Position numbers and translations under genes: made by a program
Source of the DNA: Dryocola clanedunensis
GTDB taxonomy: Bacteria; Pseudomonadota; Gammaproteobacteria; Enterobacterales; Enterobacteriaceae
Reading direction: 5' to 3' (one strand)
Assembly: GCF_025215155.1 (NCBI RefSeq)
Contig: NZ_JALHAM010000119.1
DNA length: 64,000 nucleotides
In this document: in pieces, positions 23,024 to 32,053 of the stretch
Position numbering within the stretch: the stretch's first letter is position 1
Layout of the letters: each line of letters opens with the position of its first letter
Notes under the pieces: model-generated
Told to the model about the DNA's origin: nothing
What the model saw: the letters and a program-made list of their open reading frames with translations, nothing else
The model's database searches: none

Positions 23024-24166
23024 ATGATCGGGAGGCTGCTGTGTTTTCTGACCGTTGGGCTGTGTTTGCCGGTGGCCGCCGGTGCCAGCGGGATGATCGA
23101 TAAGTCGGACGGCATGCTGGACATGAGTGAGTATCTCACTGATAACCGCTACGGTTTTCTGCCGATCCCGGTGGTGATAACCGAACCGGCGGTGGGGTAT
23201 GGCGGCGGGCTGTTTGGCTTGTTCCTGCATGATACCGAGGACAGTGAAAGATCGAAAAATCGCCAGAACGGCAGGCTGATTCCTCCCGCGATGACGGCGT
23301 TTGGCGGCGGAGCCACCCAAAACGGTACCTGGTTTGTCGGTGGCGGGCATCGCCACACCTGGAATGACGACAGCATCCGCTATCTGGTGGCGATGGGGTA
23401 TGCGGACGTCAATCTCGACATTTATTCTGGCGATACGCTGGGGTTCGGCGAGGGAAAAGGCGTCAGCACCCAGACGAAGGGATACGGCGGGCTGCAAAGG
23501 CTATTGTTTCGGGTAGGTGATACCCCGTTCTTTGTGGGCGCTTCACAATTTTATGCCAACATGGAAATTTCTGCCGATAACAAAGTTATCAATCGGGCGC
23601 TACAGCGCGTGCTGGGTGAAAACAGCACGACATCAGCCCTCGGGCTGATGGTGCAGTACGACACGACGGATAACTTTTTTTATCCCCACAGCGGGCTGTC
23701 GGTGACGGGGCAATATCAGTTCTACACCAGCTTCCTCGGTGGGGATTACCGTTACAATCAGCTGTCGATTGACGGCAAATATTTCCAGCCGCTCGGTCAT
23801 GATTTTACGCTGGTGCTGGCAGGGGATTATCAGTCGCTGTCAAACCAGGATGGTCATTTACCGCCGATGGCACGCCCGTATATCAATCTGCGGGGTATCT
23901 CGCGCTACCGCTATCAGGGGGATTATGTCAGCACGGTGCAAACTCAGCTGGAATGGCAGATGACGCCGCGCTGGACCCTGCAGGGATTTGTTGGCGCGGG
24001 GAGCGCAAGCAAAGAGGCCGATGAGCTATATGACTCAACGGAAGTGGCGTGGGGCGGCGGGTTCCGTTATCTGATTGCCCGCAAGTTTGGTCTGCGCACG
24101 GGCGTTGATGTCGCCTTCAGCGACAATGAGCAGGCGGTTTACTTCAACGTTGGGGCGGGGCTGTAA
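23024..24166 (+). CDS. BamA/TamA-family outer-membrane barrel protein (first copy)
   Basis: 380 residues: a signal peptide (MIGRLLCFLTVGLCLPVAAG) and then a beta barrel of the bacterial surface antigen (D15) type, with glycine-rich strands (ITEPAVGYGGGLFGLFL), SALGLMVQYDTTDNFFYPHSG and RPYINLRGISRYRYQGDY, the last resembling the conserved VRGY/F loop motif. There are no POTRA domains, so it is a barrel-only member rather than a BamA-like assembly factor. ATG at 23024 follows GTGAGG; the frame is open 48 bp further up. First gene of a four-gene operon with a second barrel of the same family, another barrel and a DUF4056 protein. Confidence 0.85.
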   Translation: MIGRLLCFLTVGLCLPVAAGASGMIDKSDGMLDMSEYLTDNRYGFLPIPVVITEPAVGYGGGLFGLFLHDTEDSERSKNRQNGRLIPPAMTAFGGGATQNGTWFVGGGHRHTWNDDSIRYLVAMGYADVNLDIYSGDTLGFGEGKGVSTQTKGYGGLQRLLFRVGDTPFFVGASQFYANMEISADNKVINRALQRVLGENSTTSALGLMVQYDTTDNFFYPHSGLSVTGQYQFYTSFLGGDYRYNQLSIDGKYFQPLGHDFTLVLAGDYQSLSNQDGHLPPMARPYINLRGISRYRYQGDYVSTVQTQLEWQMTPRWTLQGFVGAGSASKEADELYDSTEVAWGGGFRYLIARKFGLRTGVDVAFSDNEQAVYFNVGAGL

Positions 24167-24255
24167 AAGGAATTTCCCGTCTTGACGGCAACACGAATAT
24201 CAATAAAAACGCATGAGCTGTTGGTCCACACGGGCGCAGTATCGAGAGGGTTTGG

Positions 24256-25233
24256 ATGAAGAGAACAATGAAGGGTAAACAACACAACCGGATGTTTGCG
24301 CTGCCGCTACTGTTGTTATCCGGACACGCACTGGCTGCGGCGGACACGGGGACGCCAGCTGACAGCAGCACTTTTCCCATCTGGGGAGACGAAGCCCGGG
24401 CGCGGGGTTATTCCATTCCGCTGCCGTTCGGCGTCAACCTCAGCTATATGAATATGCGTCAGAACGTCGACGTCGACAGTATTACATTCTCCGGGCTAAA
24501 GCTCGGCACCCACGCCATTCCAACAGATATGTTTGATATCGCCGTCGGCAACACTCGCGAACGCAGCAAGAGTGAAAACCTGCGTCTGGATATGTGGGTC
24601 TTTCCCTTCCTGAACGTCTACGGGCTGATGGGCTACACCAAAGGATCGTCCGTTTCAAACGTTTCGGTGGATGCCGACCCGTCCCGCTACACCGGTATCG
24701 ACCGCGTTATCGCTTCATCCGTGCATAACCTCAACCGCAGCGGTGATTTGCAGGATATTGATTTTAAACTTGATTTCAAAGGGCAAACCTTTGGCGCAGG
24801 CTTCACCCTCGCCGGGGGATACCAGAACTGGTTTGGGCTGGTGGATACCAACTACACCCGCACCGATTTCGATATCCTCGACGGCAAGATTTCCGCGCTG
24901 ACGGTTTCACCTCGCGTGGGCTATCGCTTCGAGCTAAAGGGGATTTCCGGGCCGTCGCATTTGAGCCTGTGGGTTGGCGCAATGTACCAGGACGTTCAGC
25001 AGGAGTTCAGGGGCAGCCTGTCTGACCTCAACATGCCCGCACAGCTTCAGCCGTTGATCAACACGGTGAATAAGGACGATCAGGGACGGTTTGATGTTAA
25101 ACAGCATCTGACGTCGCCATGGAACACGTTGATAGGCGCGCAGTATGAAATTACGCAGAACTTTAACGTGTTGACAGAGATTGGCTTTAACGAGCGAAAC
25201 AGCTTCTTCATGGCGGGCGAATACCGATTCTGA
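24256..25233 (+). CDS. Predicted outer-membrane beta-barrel protein, unknown family
   Basis: 325 residues with a signal peptide (cleavage near GHALAAADT) and alternating hydrophobic strands ending in EYRF, a typical outer-membrane C-terminal signal. Segments such as FPFLNVYGLMGYTKG, FGAGFTLAGGYQNWFGLVDTNY and SHLSLWVGAMYQDVQ look like transmembrane strands. I recognise no named family. Start ATG at 24256 follows GAGAGGG. It lies 89 bp after the first barrel gene, and its stop overlaps the next start (TGATG), so it is coupled to the second D15-type barrel. Confidence 0.8.
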   Translation: MKRTMKGKQHNRMFALPLLLLSGHALAAADTGTPADSSTFPIWGDEARARGYSIPLPFGVNLSYMNMRQNVDVDSITFSGLKLGTHAIPTDMFDIAVGNTRERSKSENLRLDMWVFPFLNVYGLMGYTKGSSVSNVSVDADPSRYTGIDRVIASSVHNLNRSGDLQDIDFKLDFKGQTFGAGFTLAGGYQNWFGLVDTNYTRTDFDILDGKISALTVSPRVGYRFELKGISGPSHLSLWVGAMYQDVQQEFRGSLSDLNMPAQLQPLINTVNKDDQGRFDVKQHLTSPWNTLIGAQYEITQNFNVLTEIGFNERNSFFMAGEYRF

Positions 25234-26366
25234 TGAGCAAATATGGCGTATTGTTCCTCGGCTTGCTAAGCGTGCTGTCCGTATCGAAAAATGCCTGCAG
25301 CATGACTCGCGATGAGATTGACGGTTTTCTTGGCAAACTGGGGGCGGATAATCAGTACGATCCCAGCAAAGGCATCAACTGGAGCGTGCTGCCCGGGCCG
25401 TTTTATACCCCTGAACTGAAGCTCGGTCTGGGAACGGCGATTGCCGGGGTTTATCGCGTCGATCCGAAAGATAAAACTACGCAGAACTCCTCTATCTCTT
25501 TCACCGGTTTCGTCAGCACCAGCGGGGCACTGGGCGTGGGCATGAAGTCCTACACCTTCTTCAGCGGTGACAAATGGCGCATGTTTGTCGATGGATCGCT
25601 GGCGAATGTGCCAACGGGATTCTGGGGCATTGGCTATGATGCGGCACAGGGGAATGAACAGAAATACACGGACCAGTCGATTGAAATCCATCCGCAGATA
25701 ATGCGTCAGGTCATCGATCATCTGTACGTAGGGGTTGGCTGGGATTATTCAACGCTGCATGCCACCGAGATAGAAAACACCCGACCTGACGATAATTTCT
25801 CCCGCTATGACGCGGCAAAAGATTCAAAAAGCTCAGGCGTGACCGCAACCCTCAACTATGACTCGCGGGATGTGATTACCCGGCCGCGGCGTGGTCAGTT
25901 TTTCAGTGCGGAATTCAGCGACTTTGATCCGGCGTTTGGCTCGGATAATCACTTTACCGTTTTGCAGCTGCAATATAATTATTATCATCCTCTTAACGAG
26001 GCGGACGTGCTGGCGTTCGACCTTTGGGGACGCTTTGCCCGTGGGAATGTGCCATGGGATCGGCTGTCTGAATTAGGCGACGACAACCGGATGCGGGGTT
26101 ACTACCAGGGCCGCTATCGCGATAAAGACGTGGTCAGCACCCAGGTGGAATATCGCAAAAAGCTGGACTGGCGAAACGGCTATGTTTTATGGCTAGGGAT
26201 GGGGGCCTTAGGCGGTAGCGAAGAGGATCTTTCCGACCATGCGCCGCTGCCAACGGCGGGCGTGGGTTATCGCTTTGAGGTCAAACCAGATATGAATATT
26301 CGTCTCGATTTGGGATTTGGGAAAGAGAGCGCCGGATTTTATTTCCAGGTCGCGGAGGCATTTTAA
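25233..26366 (+). CDS. BamA/TamA-family outer-membrane barrel protein (second copy)
   Basis: 377 residues, signal peptide (about residues 1-23, ending NACSM), then a D15-type barrel: PFYTPELKLGLGTAIAGVY, TATLNYDSRDVITRPRRGQF (the family's YDSRD...P..G pattern), DDNRMRGYYQGRYRDKD (RGY loop motif) and a C-terminal ...FQVAEAF ending in Phe. Again there are no POTRA domains. It differs from the first barrel of the operon, so this is not a recent tandem copy. Start and stop overlap neighbours (TGATG and TAATG), indicating tight coupling. Confidence 0.86.
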   Translation: MSKYGVLFLGLLSVLSVSKNACSMTRDEIDGFLGKLGADNQYDPSKGINWSVLPGPFYTPELKLGLGTAIAGVYRVDPKDKTTQNSSISFTGFVSTSGALGVGMKSYTFFSGDKWRMFVDGSLANVPTGFWGIGYDAAQGNEQKYTDQSIEIHPQIMRQVIDHLYVGVGWDYSTLHATEIENTRPDDNFSRYDAAKDSKSSGVTATLNYDSRDVITRPRRGQFFSAEFSDFDPAFGSDNHFTVLQLQYNYYHPLNEADVLAFDLWGRFARGNVPWDRLSELGDDNRMRGYYQGRYRDKDVVSTQVEYRKKLDWRNGYVLWLGMGALGGSEEDLSDHAPLPTAGVGYRFEVKPDMNIRLDLGFGKESAGFYFQVAEAF

Positions 26367-27487
26367 TGCGGTTATGGCTTTTAACACTGTTGCTTGGCAT
26401 ATCATCTGTAAGTTATGGCGCGCAGACGCCAGCGACCGATATTTTACCCATAGAGCAGGCGAAACGCGTCTGGCCCGTTGTGGAGAATCTCACCCCGCCG
26501 GAGTCTTTGCGGCCCTGCTGTGCTTTTGGCTATGACCTTCACGTCCGGGCAATCGGCGTCCCCATTCCGGTCTACCAGATAGGCAATGTCCTGACGGTCT
26601 CCACCCTTGGCGAACACCACTATAACGACAGTGCGTTCGGGGCGGTGAAAAATATCGTTGGCTTAAGCAAAGAGAAAAGTGGCCTGATATACACCCACCG
26701 CGGCGGCTTTATCGATATTGCGCACGTGCGCGACACGGCGGACAACACGCTTTATCTCTTCTCGCATATCTACTCAAGGCTTGGCCAGGACCGGCGGATC
26801 TTCTTCAGCGAAGAACTGGGCCTGCGCCGCATTCAGCTCCACGCTTTTACGCCCCCGGCCGCGATGGAGGATCGCTACACTTTAGCCGCCTGGCTGGCGG
26901 GCCATCTCGCTTTCCAGATGGCGCAGTGGCATGAAGTTGCCCAATGGTATGGCTTCCAGTCCGTGCCCGGCTTCTCTGAAGAGATATCCGCTTTCTCACC
27001 GGAAGATCTGTACTCCAATTTGCTGGGCGCACGTCTGGCGATAAACGTTATTTTGCAGGGCCACGCAGGATCCACGGAGGCCTACAATCACGCAATGGAT
27101 AAAGCGCTACATTCGGCGCTCATACAGCTAGGGGCTGTCAGCAAAGAAGAAACCGAAAGGGAATTCCGCGACCTGGACGGCGACTGGTGGAACAGCAAGC
27201 GCCGGGTACCGGATAAGTTCCTGGTGCTGAACCGCAATTACGATCTGAGTGAAAACCGCCTGCCGACCGAAGTGCCTTTTGAGCGCGCGGAACGCTATCG
27301 CATTATGATGCCCGCCGAGGTAGCTGGCGTACCGCTAAACAGCCTCGGAGAGCTGCAAATTCATAAAGGCAATAATATGAAAGGATTGAAAGCGCCGGCA
27401 GATTTCTACACGCCGCCGCAGTTTAAAGCGCTGGCGGAGCAGGCGAAACAGGCCGATCAGATCCAGCTGCAAAGAATGAATAAATAA
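26366..27487 (+). CDS. DUF4056 domain-containing exported protein
   Basis: 373 residues with a signal peptide (MRLWLLTLLLGISSVSYGA) and then a DUF4056-type domain; the family has no assigned function that I know. Conserved-looking features are a vicinal CysCys (51-52, RPCCAFG), THRGGFIDIAHVRDTADN (110-127), HLAFQMAQWHE (180-190) and SPEDLYSNLLG (211-221). The repeated His with Glu190 could form a metal or catalytic site; that is inference. It is the only non-barrel protein of the operon and so its likely soluble enzyme or effector. The start overlaps the previous stop (TAATG). A terminator follows. Confidence 0.85.
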   Translation: MRLWLLTLLLGISSVSYGAQTPATDILPIEQAKRVWPVVENLTPPESLRPCCAFGYDLHVRAIGVPIPVYQIGNVLTVSTLGEHHYNDSAFGAVKNIVGLSKEKSGLIYTHRGGFIDIAHVRDTADNTLYLFSHIYSRLGQDRRIFFSEELGLRRIQLHAFTPPAAMEDRYTLAAWLAGHLAFQMAQWHEVAQWYGFQSVPGFSEEISAFSPEDLYSNLLGARLAINVILQGHAGSTEAYNHAMDKALHSALIQLGAVSKEETEREFRDLDGDWWNSKRRVPDKFLVLNRNYDLSENRLPTEVPFERAERYRIMMPAEVAGVPLNSLGELQIHKGNNMKGLKAPADFYTPPQFKALAEQAKQADQIQLQRMNK

Positions 27488-27495
27488 TAAACAGG

Positions 27496-27519
27496 GCCGC
27501 TCCGAAGAGCGGCTTTTTT
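27496..27519 (+). terminator. Rho-independent terminator of the barrel operon
   Basis: Stem GCCGCTC / GAGCGGC with a CGAA tetraloop followed by TTTTTT, 8 bp after the DUF4056 stop. Confidence 0.9.
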
Positions 27520-27530
27520 AATCAGGTTTT

Positions 27531-27607
27531 GTAGAGTGGATAAGCGGCAACGTCATCCACCGCTGATGGTTGCTGTGTCGGATGACACTACGTTTATCCG
27601 ACCTACG
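27531..27607. repeat. Two interspersed repeat units in tandem
   Basis: GTAGAGTGGATAAGCGGC with AACGTCATCCACCGC (27531-27563) and GTCGGATGACACTACG with TTTATCCGACCTACG (27577-27607), facing each other across a 13-bp spacer between the convergent DUF4056 and MFS genes. Confidence 0.7.
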
Positions 27608-27618
27608 AGACTGGTTTG

Positions 27619-29040
27619 TCAGATATTTTCCAGGTCGATGCCCCGGGTCTTTGGCCCAAAAATGCCAATCGTCAGCATCACAATCAGCATGCTGATGACG
27701 ATGAAAGCGATCACGCCAATTGAGCCGCTGTATTGCAGAATAAGGCCAATCAGGATGCTGCTGAACACGGTCGACAAACGGCTGAAGGAGTAGCAGAAGC
27801 CCACCGCACGCGCGCGAATATAGGTCGGGAAGACTTCCGACTGGTACGAGTGATAGCTGTAGGTTAGCCAGGCGTTAGACCAGGTGATAAAGAAGCCGCA
27901 CAGAATCAGCCATACGGGATTGTTTTGCAGCGCAAACAGCGAGCCAAAGACCACCGTCGTCAGGCAGGAGAGGACGATTTGCCATTTGTTCTCCATCTTA
28001 TCCGCAAAACGGCTGCAAATCAGCGAGCCTAACGGGTAGGCCAGAGTGATGAAAAAGGCGTACAAAAGGCTGTGGGTGACCGACGCCCCCTTGCCGGAGA
28101 GCAGGGCGGGTAACCAGTTACCGAAACCGAAAAAGCCGATCGCCTGGAAGAAGTTCATCACTACCAGCATCATGGTGCGTCCCCGGTAGCGCGGCGACCA
28201 GATGTCCTTAAAACGTCCCTGCTGCGGTTTCATATCGCTTTCTGAGGCCGCCCGAACGGGAAACTCGGTGCTTGTGGAAAGGCCGCAACGGCGCTCCATA
28301 TCCCACATCACTTCCCGCGCCTCCTGATAACGCTTCTTTTGCACCAGCCAGCGGGGCGATTCAGGCAGGCCCTGACGAACCATCCAGACCAGAAATGAAG
28401 CAACGGCCCCGGCAATCACCACGAAGCGCCAGCCGCTAAGCCCTAAAATCGTCTGCGGCACGAGCCACCACGACATAATGGCCACGGCGGGAACGGAAAG
28501 AAACTGAATGAAGAACGAGAAGGCGAATGCCCTTGTCCGAAGGTGGGCAGGAACCCATTCAGTCAGATAGGTATCGATGGTCACCAGTTCAATGCCTAAG
28601 CCAATTCCCACCATAAAACGCAGAAAAATCACCCATTCAGCCTGATGCTGAAAGGCCATAAGCAGAGAAAAGACGCCGTACCAGGCCAGCGCAAACATGA
28701 ACGTCGTGCGGCGACCCAGGCGGTCGGCGTAGGGACTGAGCAGGCTGGCACCGAGAAACAGACCAAGGAATGTGGCGGAGGCAAATGCAGCCTGATCCGC
28801 GAAGCCAAACACGCCCTGTGAACCGGTATGGAAAATCCCCTCCGCGATCAAACCGCCGCTGATGTAACCCGTCTGAAAGAGATCGTATAGTTCGAAAAAG
28901 CCCCCCAGCGCCAGCAGTGAGATAAAGAGCCATAGCCCACGAGAGACGGGCAAAGCGTCGATTCTGTCTGCCAAATCTTGTTCATGAAGGAAGGGCTGGG
29001 CGATCGCCTTGTCATAGGTTGCCGACTGGTTACTCATCAT
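27619..29040 (-). CDS. MFS transporter
   Basis: 473-residue major facilitator with 12 predicted helices. MFS signatures are PYADRLGRRTTF (loop 2-3), GIGLGIELVTIDTYLTEWVP and PESPRWLVQKKRYQEAREV, which place it near the sugar/aromatic-acid porter branch. The central loop (about 215-265) is long and charged. Two ATGs adjoin (29040 and 29037) behind AAAGG; the second has the better spacing. The substrate cannot be told from sequence, and no catabolic gene adjoins it. Confidence 0.88.
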   Translation of the reverse strand: MMSNQSATYDKAIAQPFLHEQDLADRIDALPVSRGLWLFISLLALGGFFELYDLFQTGYISGGLIAEGIFHTGSQGVFGFADQAAFASATFLGLFLGASLLSPYADRLGRRTTFMFALAWYGVFSLLMAFQHQAEWVIFLRFMVGIGLGIELVTIDTYLTEWVPAHLRTRAFAFSFFIQFLSVPAVAIMSWWLVPQTILGLSGWRFVVIAGAVASFLVWMVRQGLPESPRWLVQKKRYQEAREVMWDMERRCGLSTSTEFPVRAASESDMKPQQGRFKDIWSPRYRGRTMMLVVMNFFQAIGFFGFGNWLPALLSGKGASVTHSLLYAFFITLAYPLGSLICSRFADKMENKWQIVLSCLTTVVFGSLFALQNNPVWLILCGFFITWSNAWLTYSYHSYQSEVFPTYIRARAVGFCYSFSRLSTVFSSILIGLILQYSGSIGVIAFIVISMLIVMLTIGIFGPKTRGIDLENI

Positions 29041-29204
29041 TTACCTTTGTGTAACATTTTTATGATGATCTTATGCTAGAGGCTACGGCGCGGAGTTAAA
29101 TTTTTATTTGCTGGCCACAGAAAATTAATTAAGCATAAAAAACTATGGCTTAGCTTGTTTAGCTGAGAAAAACATCGGTACCGGGCAGGCGCTGCGGGAG
29201 AGGA

Positions 29205-29236
29205 TGCCATGCTCACGCGGGAGCGCTTGCATGGCA
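29205..29236. other. Hairpin between yghU and the MFS gene
   Basis: Perfect 8-bp inverted repeat TGCCATGC / GCATGGCA with a 16-base loop, downstream of yghU and upstream of the MFS start. No T-run follows, so a terminator call is weak; an operator or mRNA hairpin is equally possible. Confidence 0.35.
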
Positions 29237-29293
29237 CAGGAGTCTCTACGAAACGACGTTACAGGAGAAAAATCGCCTGCATTTTCTATGGGA

Positions 29294-30157
29294 TCAGACC
29301 TTTTTGTCTTCGGTACGCAGCTCAAAATCAGAAGCATCATGACGTTCATGCAATTGCTCTGAAGGCTCGCCCCAGGTGCGGTTAACCATGCGTCCGCGCT
29401 TGACCGCCGGGCGACTGGCTACTTCTTCTGCCCAGCGCTGGAAGTGCTTATATGACGCGACATCGAGGAATTCAGCCGAGTCGTAAAGCCCACCTTTTGC
29501 CAGCGCGCCGTACCACGGCCAGATTGCCATGTCCGCAATGGAATACTCATCGCCCGCAATAAAACGGTGGTCGGCAAGCTGACGATCCAGCACGTCCAGC
29601 TGGCGCTTGGTTTCCATCGCAAAGCGGTTGATGGCATATTCGATTTTCATCGGCGCATAGTGGAAGAAGTGCCCAAAACCACCGCCCAGATAAGGCGCGG
29701 AGCCCTGCAGCCAGAACAACCAGTTCAGCGTTTCGGTACGAGTGGCAACCTCTTTCGGGATGAAGTGCCCGAACTTCTCTGCCAGATAGAGCAGAATCGA
29801 GCCGGATTCAAATACGCGAACCGGCGGGTTAGCTGAATTATCGAGCAGGGCCGGAATTTTCGAGTTAGGGTTCACCTCCACGAAGCCGCTGGAGAACTGA
29901 TCGCCTTCGCCAATGCGTATCAGGTGCGCATCGTACTCTGCCCCGCTGACGCCAAGCGCCAGCAGCTCCTCCAGCAGAATCGTAACCTTCTGACCGTTCG
30001 GCGTACCGAGGGAATAGAGCTGTAGCGGATGTTTGCCAGCTGGCAGCGCTTTGTCGTGCGTTGGCCCGGCAACCGGGCGGTTGATATTGGAAAATTGTCC
30101 GGCTTCGGATTTGTTCCAGGTCCACACTTTCGGTGGCTGATAGTTGTTTTCGGACAT
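29294..30157 (-). CDS. yghU: Glutathione S-transferase-like disulfide-bond oxidoreductase YghU
   Basis: Cytosolic Nu-class GST homologue with glutathione-dependent disulfide-bond reductase and peroxide-reducing activity. It agrees nearly throughout with E. coli YghU: KVWTWNKSEAGQFSNINRP, the thioredoxin-like domain (about 45-130, LYSLGTPNGQKVTILLEELL, NPNSKIPAL, FESGSILLYLAEKFG) and an all-alpha C-terminal domain ending QLHERHDASDFELRTEDKK. Length 287 (E. coli 288). In E. coli the gene lies elsewhere on the chromosome, so this is a relocated or second copy. Confidence 0.95.
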   Translation of the reverse strand: MSENNYQPPKVWTWNKSEAGQFSNINRPVAGPTHDKALPAGKHPLQLYSLGTPNGQKVTILLEELLALGVSGAEYDAHLIRIGEGDQFSSGFVEVNPNSKIPALLDNSANPPVRVFESGSILLYLAEKFGHFIPKEVATRTETLNWLFWLQGSAPYLGGGFGHFFHYAPMKIEYAINRFAMETKRQLDVLDRQLADHRFIAGDEYSIADMAIWPWYGALAKGGLYDSAEFLDVASYKHFQRWAEEVASRPAVKRGRMVNRTWGEPSEQLHERHDASDFELRTEDKKV

Positions 30158-30773
30158 GCTGTTGGCCTGCCTTCTGTTGTAGGAATCAACTTGGGCAGAT
30201 CAGTTTATGACATCCATCCGCTTGTGGCGAAAATAACTTCAAAGGCCGACGATACCCCGAGGGAGGGGGCTTGCAAAGAACTTTCACATCCATTACTACC
30301 GAATTCCAATGAGCGAAGCGCAAAAAAATAACCTGTGCAGATAATCGTTCGCAAGAATGAAAACAATCATAGCCACGAAAGGAAGATTTATGAAGTGAGA
30401 AGATATTTGTGATTTGTAATATTCTTATGGGCCTTTATTGCGTGGTGAGGTTTCTGTTCATTGCAGCATTTTTACACTTAACTTAAATTTGATTTTTGTT
30501 ATTCATAATTGACTAAAATGTAATTAGAGTCGATTTGCATTTTTTATAAAATATGATTATTAATCATGGTGTTATGTGTGTGTCGCCCTGTGGGGCTTGA
30601 CTGCTTGTGACTTGAATAAGTCGTTTTACAAATGTAGGGTTGGGTTTGTTTGGTTAGCTTAATATAAATAAAAAATAACACTATTTTTTAATACATAGCA
30701 TGGTAATTAAAATGAATCGTCGGTATATGGATTTGATATGCCTGCGCGACAAGTATTACATGGAGTCATTAAC
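30158..30773. other. 616-bp AT-rich intergenic region upstream of the adhesin
   Basis: No gene found. Base composition drops strongly, with long A/T runs between 30450 and 30720. This suggests either a horizontally acquired segment together with the adhesin gene or a silenced, H-NS-bound promoter region; both are inference. Confidence 0.55.
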
Positions 30774-31940
30774 ATGAAGATTCGCCAAAAAACATTCTGG
30801 CACCTGGTTGTTGCATTATTCGGAATATTGTCAGTATTTAGCCAGCAAGCAAACGCAGCGGTAACGTGTCGGCCTTCAACAGCATTTCCTCCCCTGACCA
30901 TTGTTCCCAATGTCACCGTCTCATCATCAACGGCTGGTGAAGACATGGATGTAGGAAGCACTATTTGGGCGACCCAGATGGGGTACTCCTCGCAAACAAT
31001 AGGCATTTACTGTGATGGTGCATTTAATGTGACAATGGCGATGAAGCCAACTAACCTTCCTTCCGGCTCGCCAACTACGATGACAACACTTTATGGCTCG
31101 GTGCCGGTTTTCCCGACGAATGTACCTGGTGTCGGTGTCGTTATCTGGAAAAATGGTAACGAAGGCCGAAAAATTTTCCTCGGGACATCATTAGTCTCCA
31201 CAACCGATCCCATCTCGTTGGATAGGGCTGGAGATAACGGGCTGGGGCCGCATGTTAAATATTTTGGGGTCGCACTGGTCAAGACTGGCGCAATCGCATC
31301 CGGAGCCGTTGTTAATGCAACATCTTTCCCGCATTGGGCCTGGGTGGTTCCACCTCAGTCAGGTTACGGTGGTTTACCCATTTCGCTGTTAAATGTCAGT
31401 TTTATGGGCAGTAGCCGATTTGTGACGCAAACCTGCACCACGCCGGCTAATACGATCGTCAACCTGGGGAAATACAGTATCAACGATGCAACTTTCTCAG
31501 GGGTTGGGTCGACGACAAAATGGATTGACTCCTCCATCGTTTTGCAAAATTGCCCTAAATTTAATGGATTTTATGGCTACCATGGTTACCAGACGATAGA
31601 TGGTTCTAATACACCGACCGGAGGGTTCAGAACAGCGAATACCTTCACCATTTCAGTCGTACCGGCGAATCCTGTTTCCGGTAAGGTTATCGCCATTGAT
31701 ACAGGTGCAGATGCTGCGAAAGGTGTAGGGATCCAGTTAGGCTATACCCCTGACGATATCAATGCAGCGGCAACAGCACCAACAACGGTCTGGAGTGATG
31801 GAGATACCTGGAACTTAACGCCGCCAGTGGAAGGGGGGACCGTAAAAATCCCCCTTGCCGCCCGTTACTACCAGACTGAGAAAATCCTCGCTCCGGGTAT
31901 GGCCAATGCAGAAGCTGTCATTAACATTTTTTATAAATAA
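30774..31940 (+). CDS. FimH-like two-domain fimbrial adhesin, no partner genes
   Basis: 388 residues: signal peptide (cleaved near QQANA-AVTC), a lectin-like N-terminal domain (about 29-210, with cysteines in TCRPS and IYCDG) and a C-terminal pilin domain (about 220-388, cysteines in TQTCTTPA and LQNCPKF) ending NIFYK with the penultimate Tyr typical of chaperone-usher subunits. GGAG lies eight bases before the ATG at 30774; an upstream in-frame ATG (30738) lacks a signal. No chaperone, usher or major pilin gene adjoins, so it must use machinery encoded elsewhere or be a relic. The surrounding DNA is AT-rich. Confidence 0.82.
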   Translation: MKIRQKTFWHLVVALFGILSVFSQQANAAVTCRPSTAFPPLTIVPNVTVSSSTAGEDMDVGSTIWATQMGYSSQTIGIYCDGAFNVTMAMKPTNLPSGSPTTMTTLYGSVPVFPTNVPGVGVVIWKNGNEGRKIFLGTSLVSTTDPISLDRAGDNGLGPHVKYFGVALVKTGAIASGAVVNATSFPHWAWVVPPQSGYGGLPISLLNVSFMGSSRFVTQTCTTPANTIVNLGKYSINDATFSGVGSTTKWIDSSIVLQNCPKFNGFYGYHGYQTIDGSNTPTGGFRTANTFTISVVPANPVSGKVIAIDTGADAAKGVGIQLGYTPDDINAAATAPTTVWSDGDTWNLTPPVEGGTVKIPLAARYYQTEKILAPGMANAEAVINIFYK

Positions 31941-31967
31941 CGGCGAGTTAACATAGTGATTAAAGCA

Positions 31968-31995
31968 AATGCCGGTAGATTACCGGCATTTTCTT
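31968..31995 (+). terminator. Terminator after the adhesin gene
   Basis: Perfect stem AATGCCGGTA / TACCGGCATT with a GAT loop, followed by TTCTT, 28 bp after the stop. It could serve both strands. Confidence 0.75.
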
Positions 31996-32053
31996 AACCA
32001 TGTGGATGCCCCGTTTGTGTCAGACCAACAATTCCATTTAATTGCAGAAGGGG

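Noticed and set aside
27531..27607. Second terminator of the barrel operon
   Set aside because: The hairpins belong to the interspersed repeat family and lack T runs; the true terminator is at 27496-27519.
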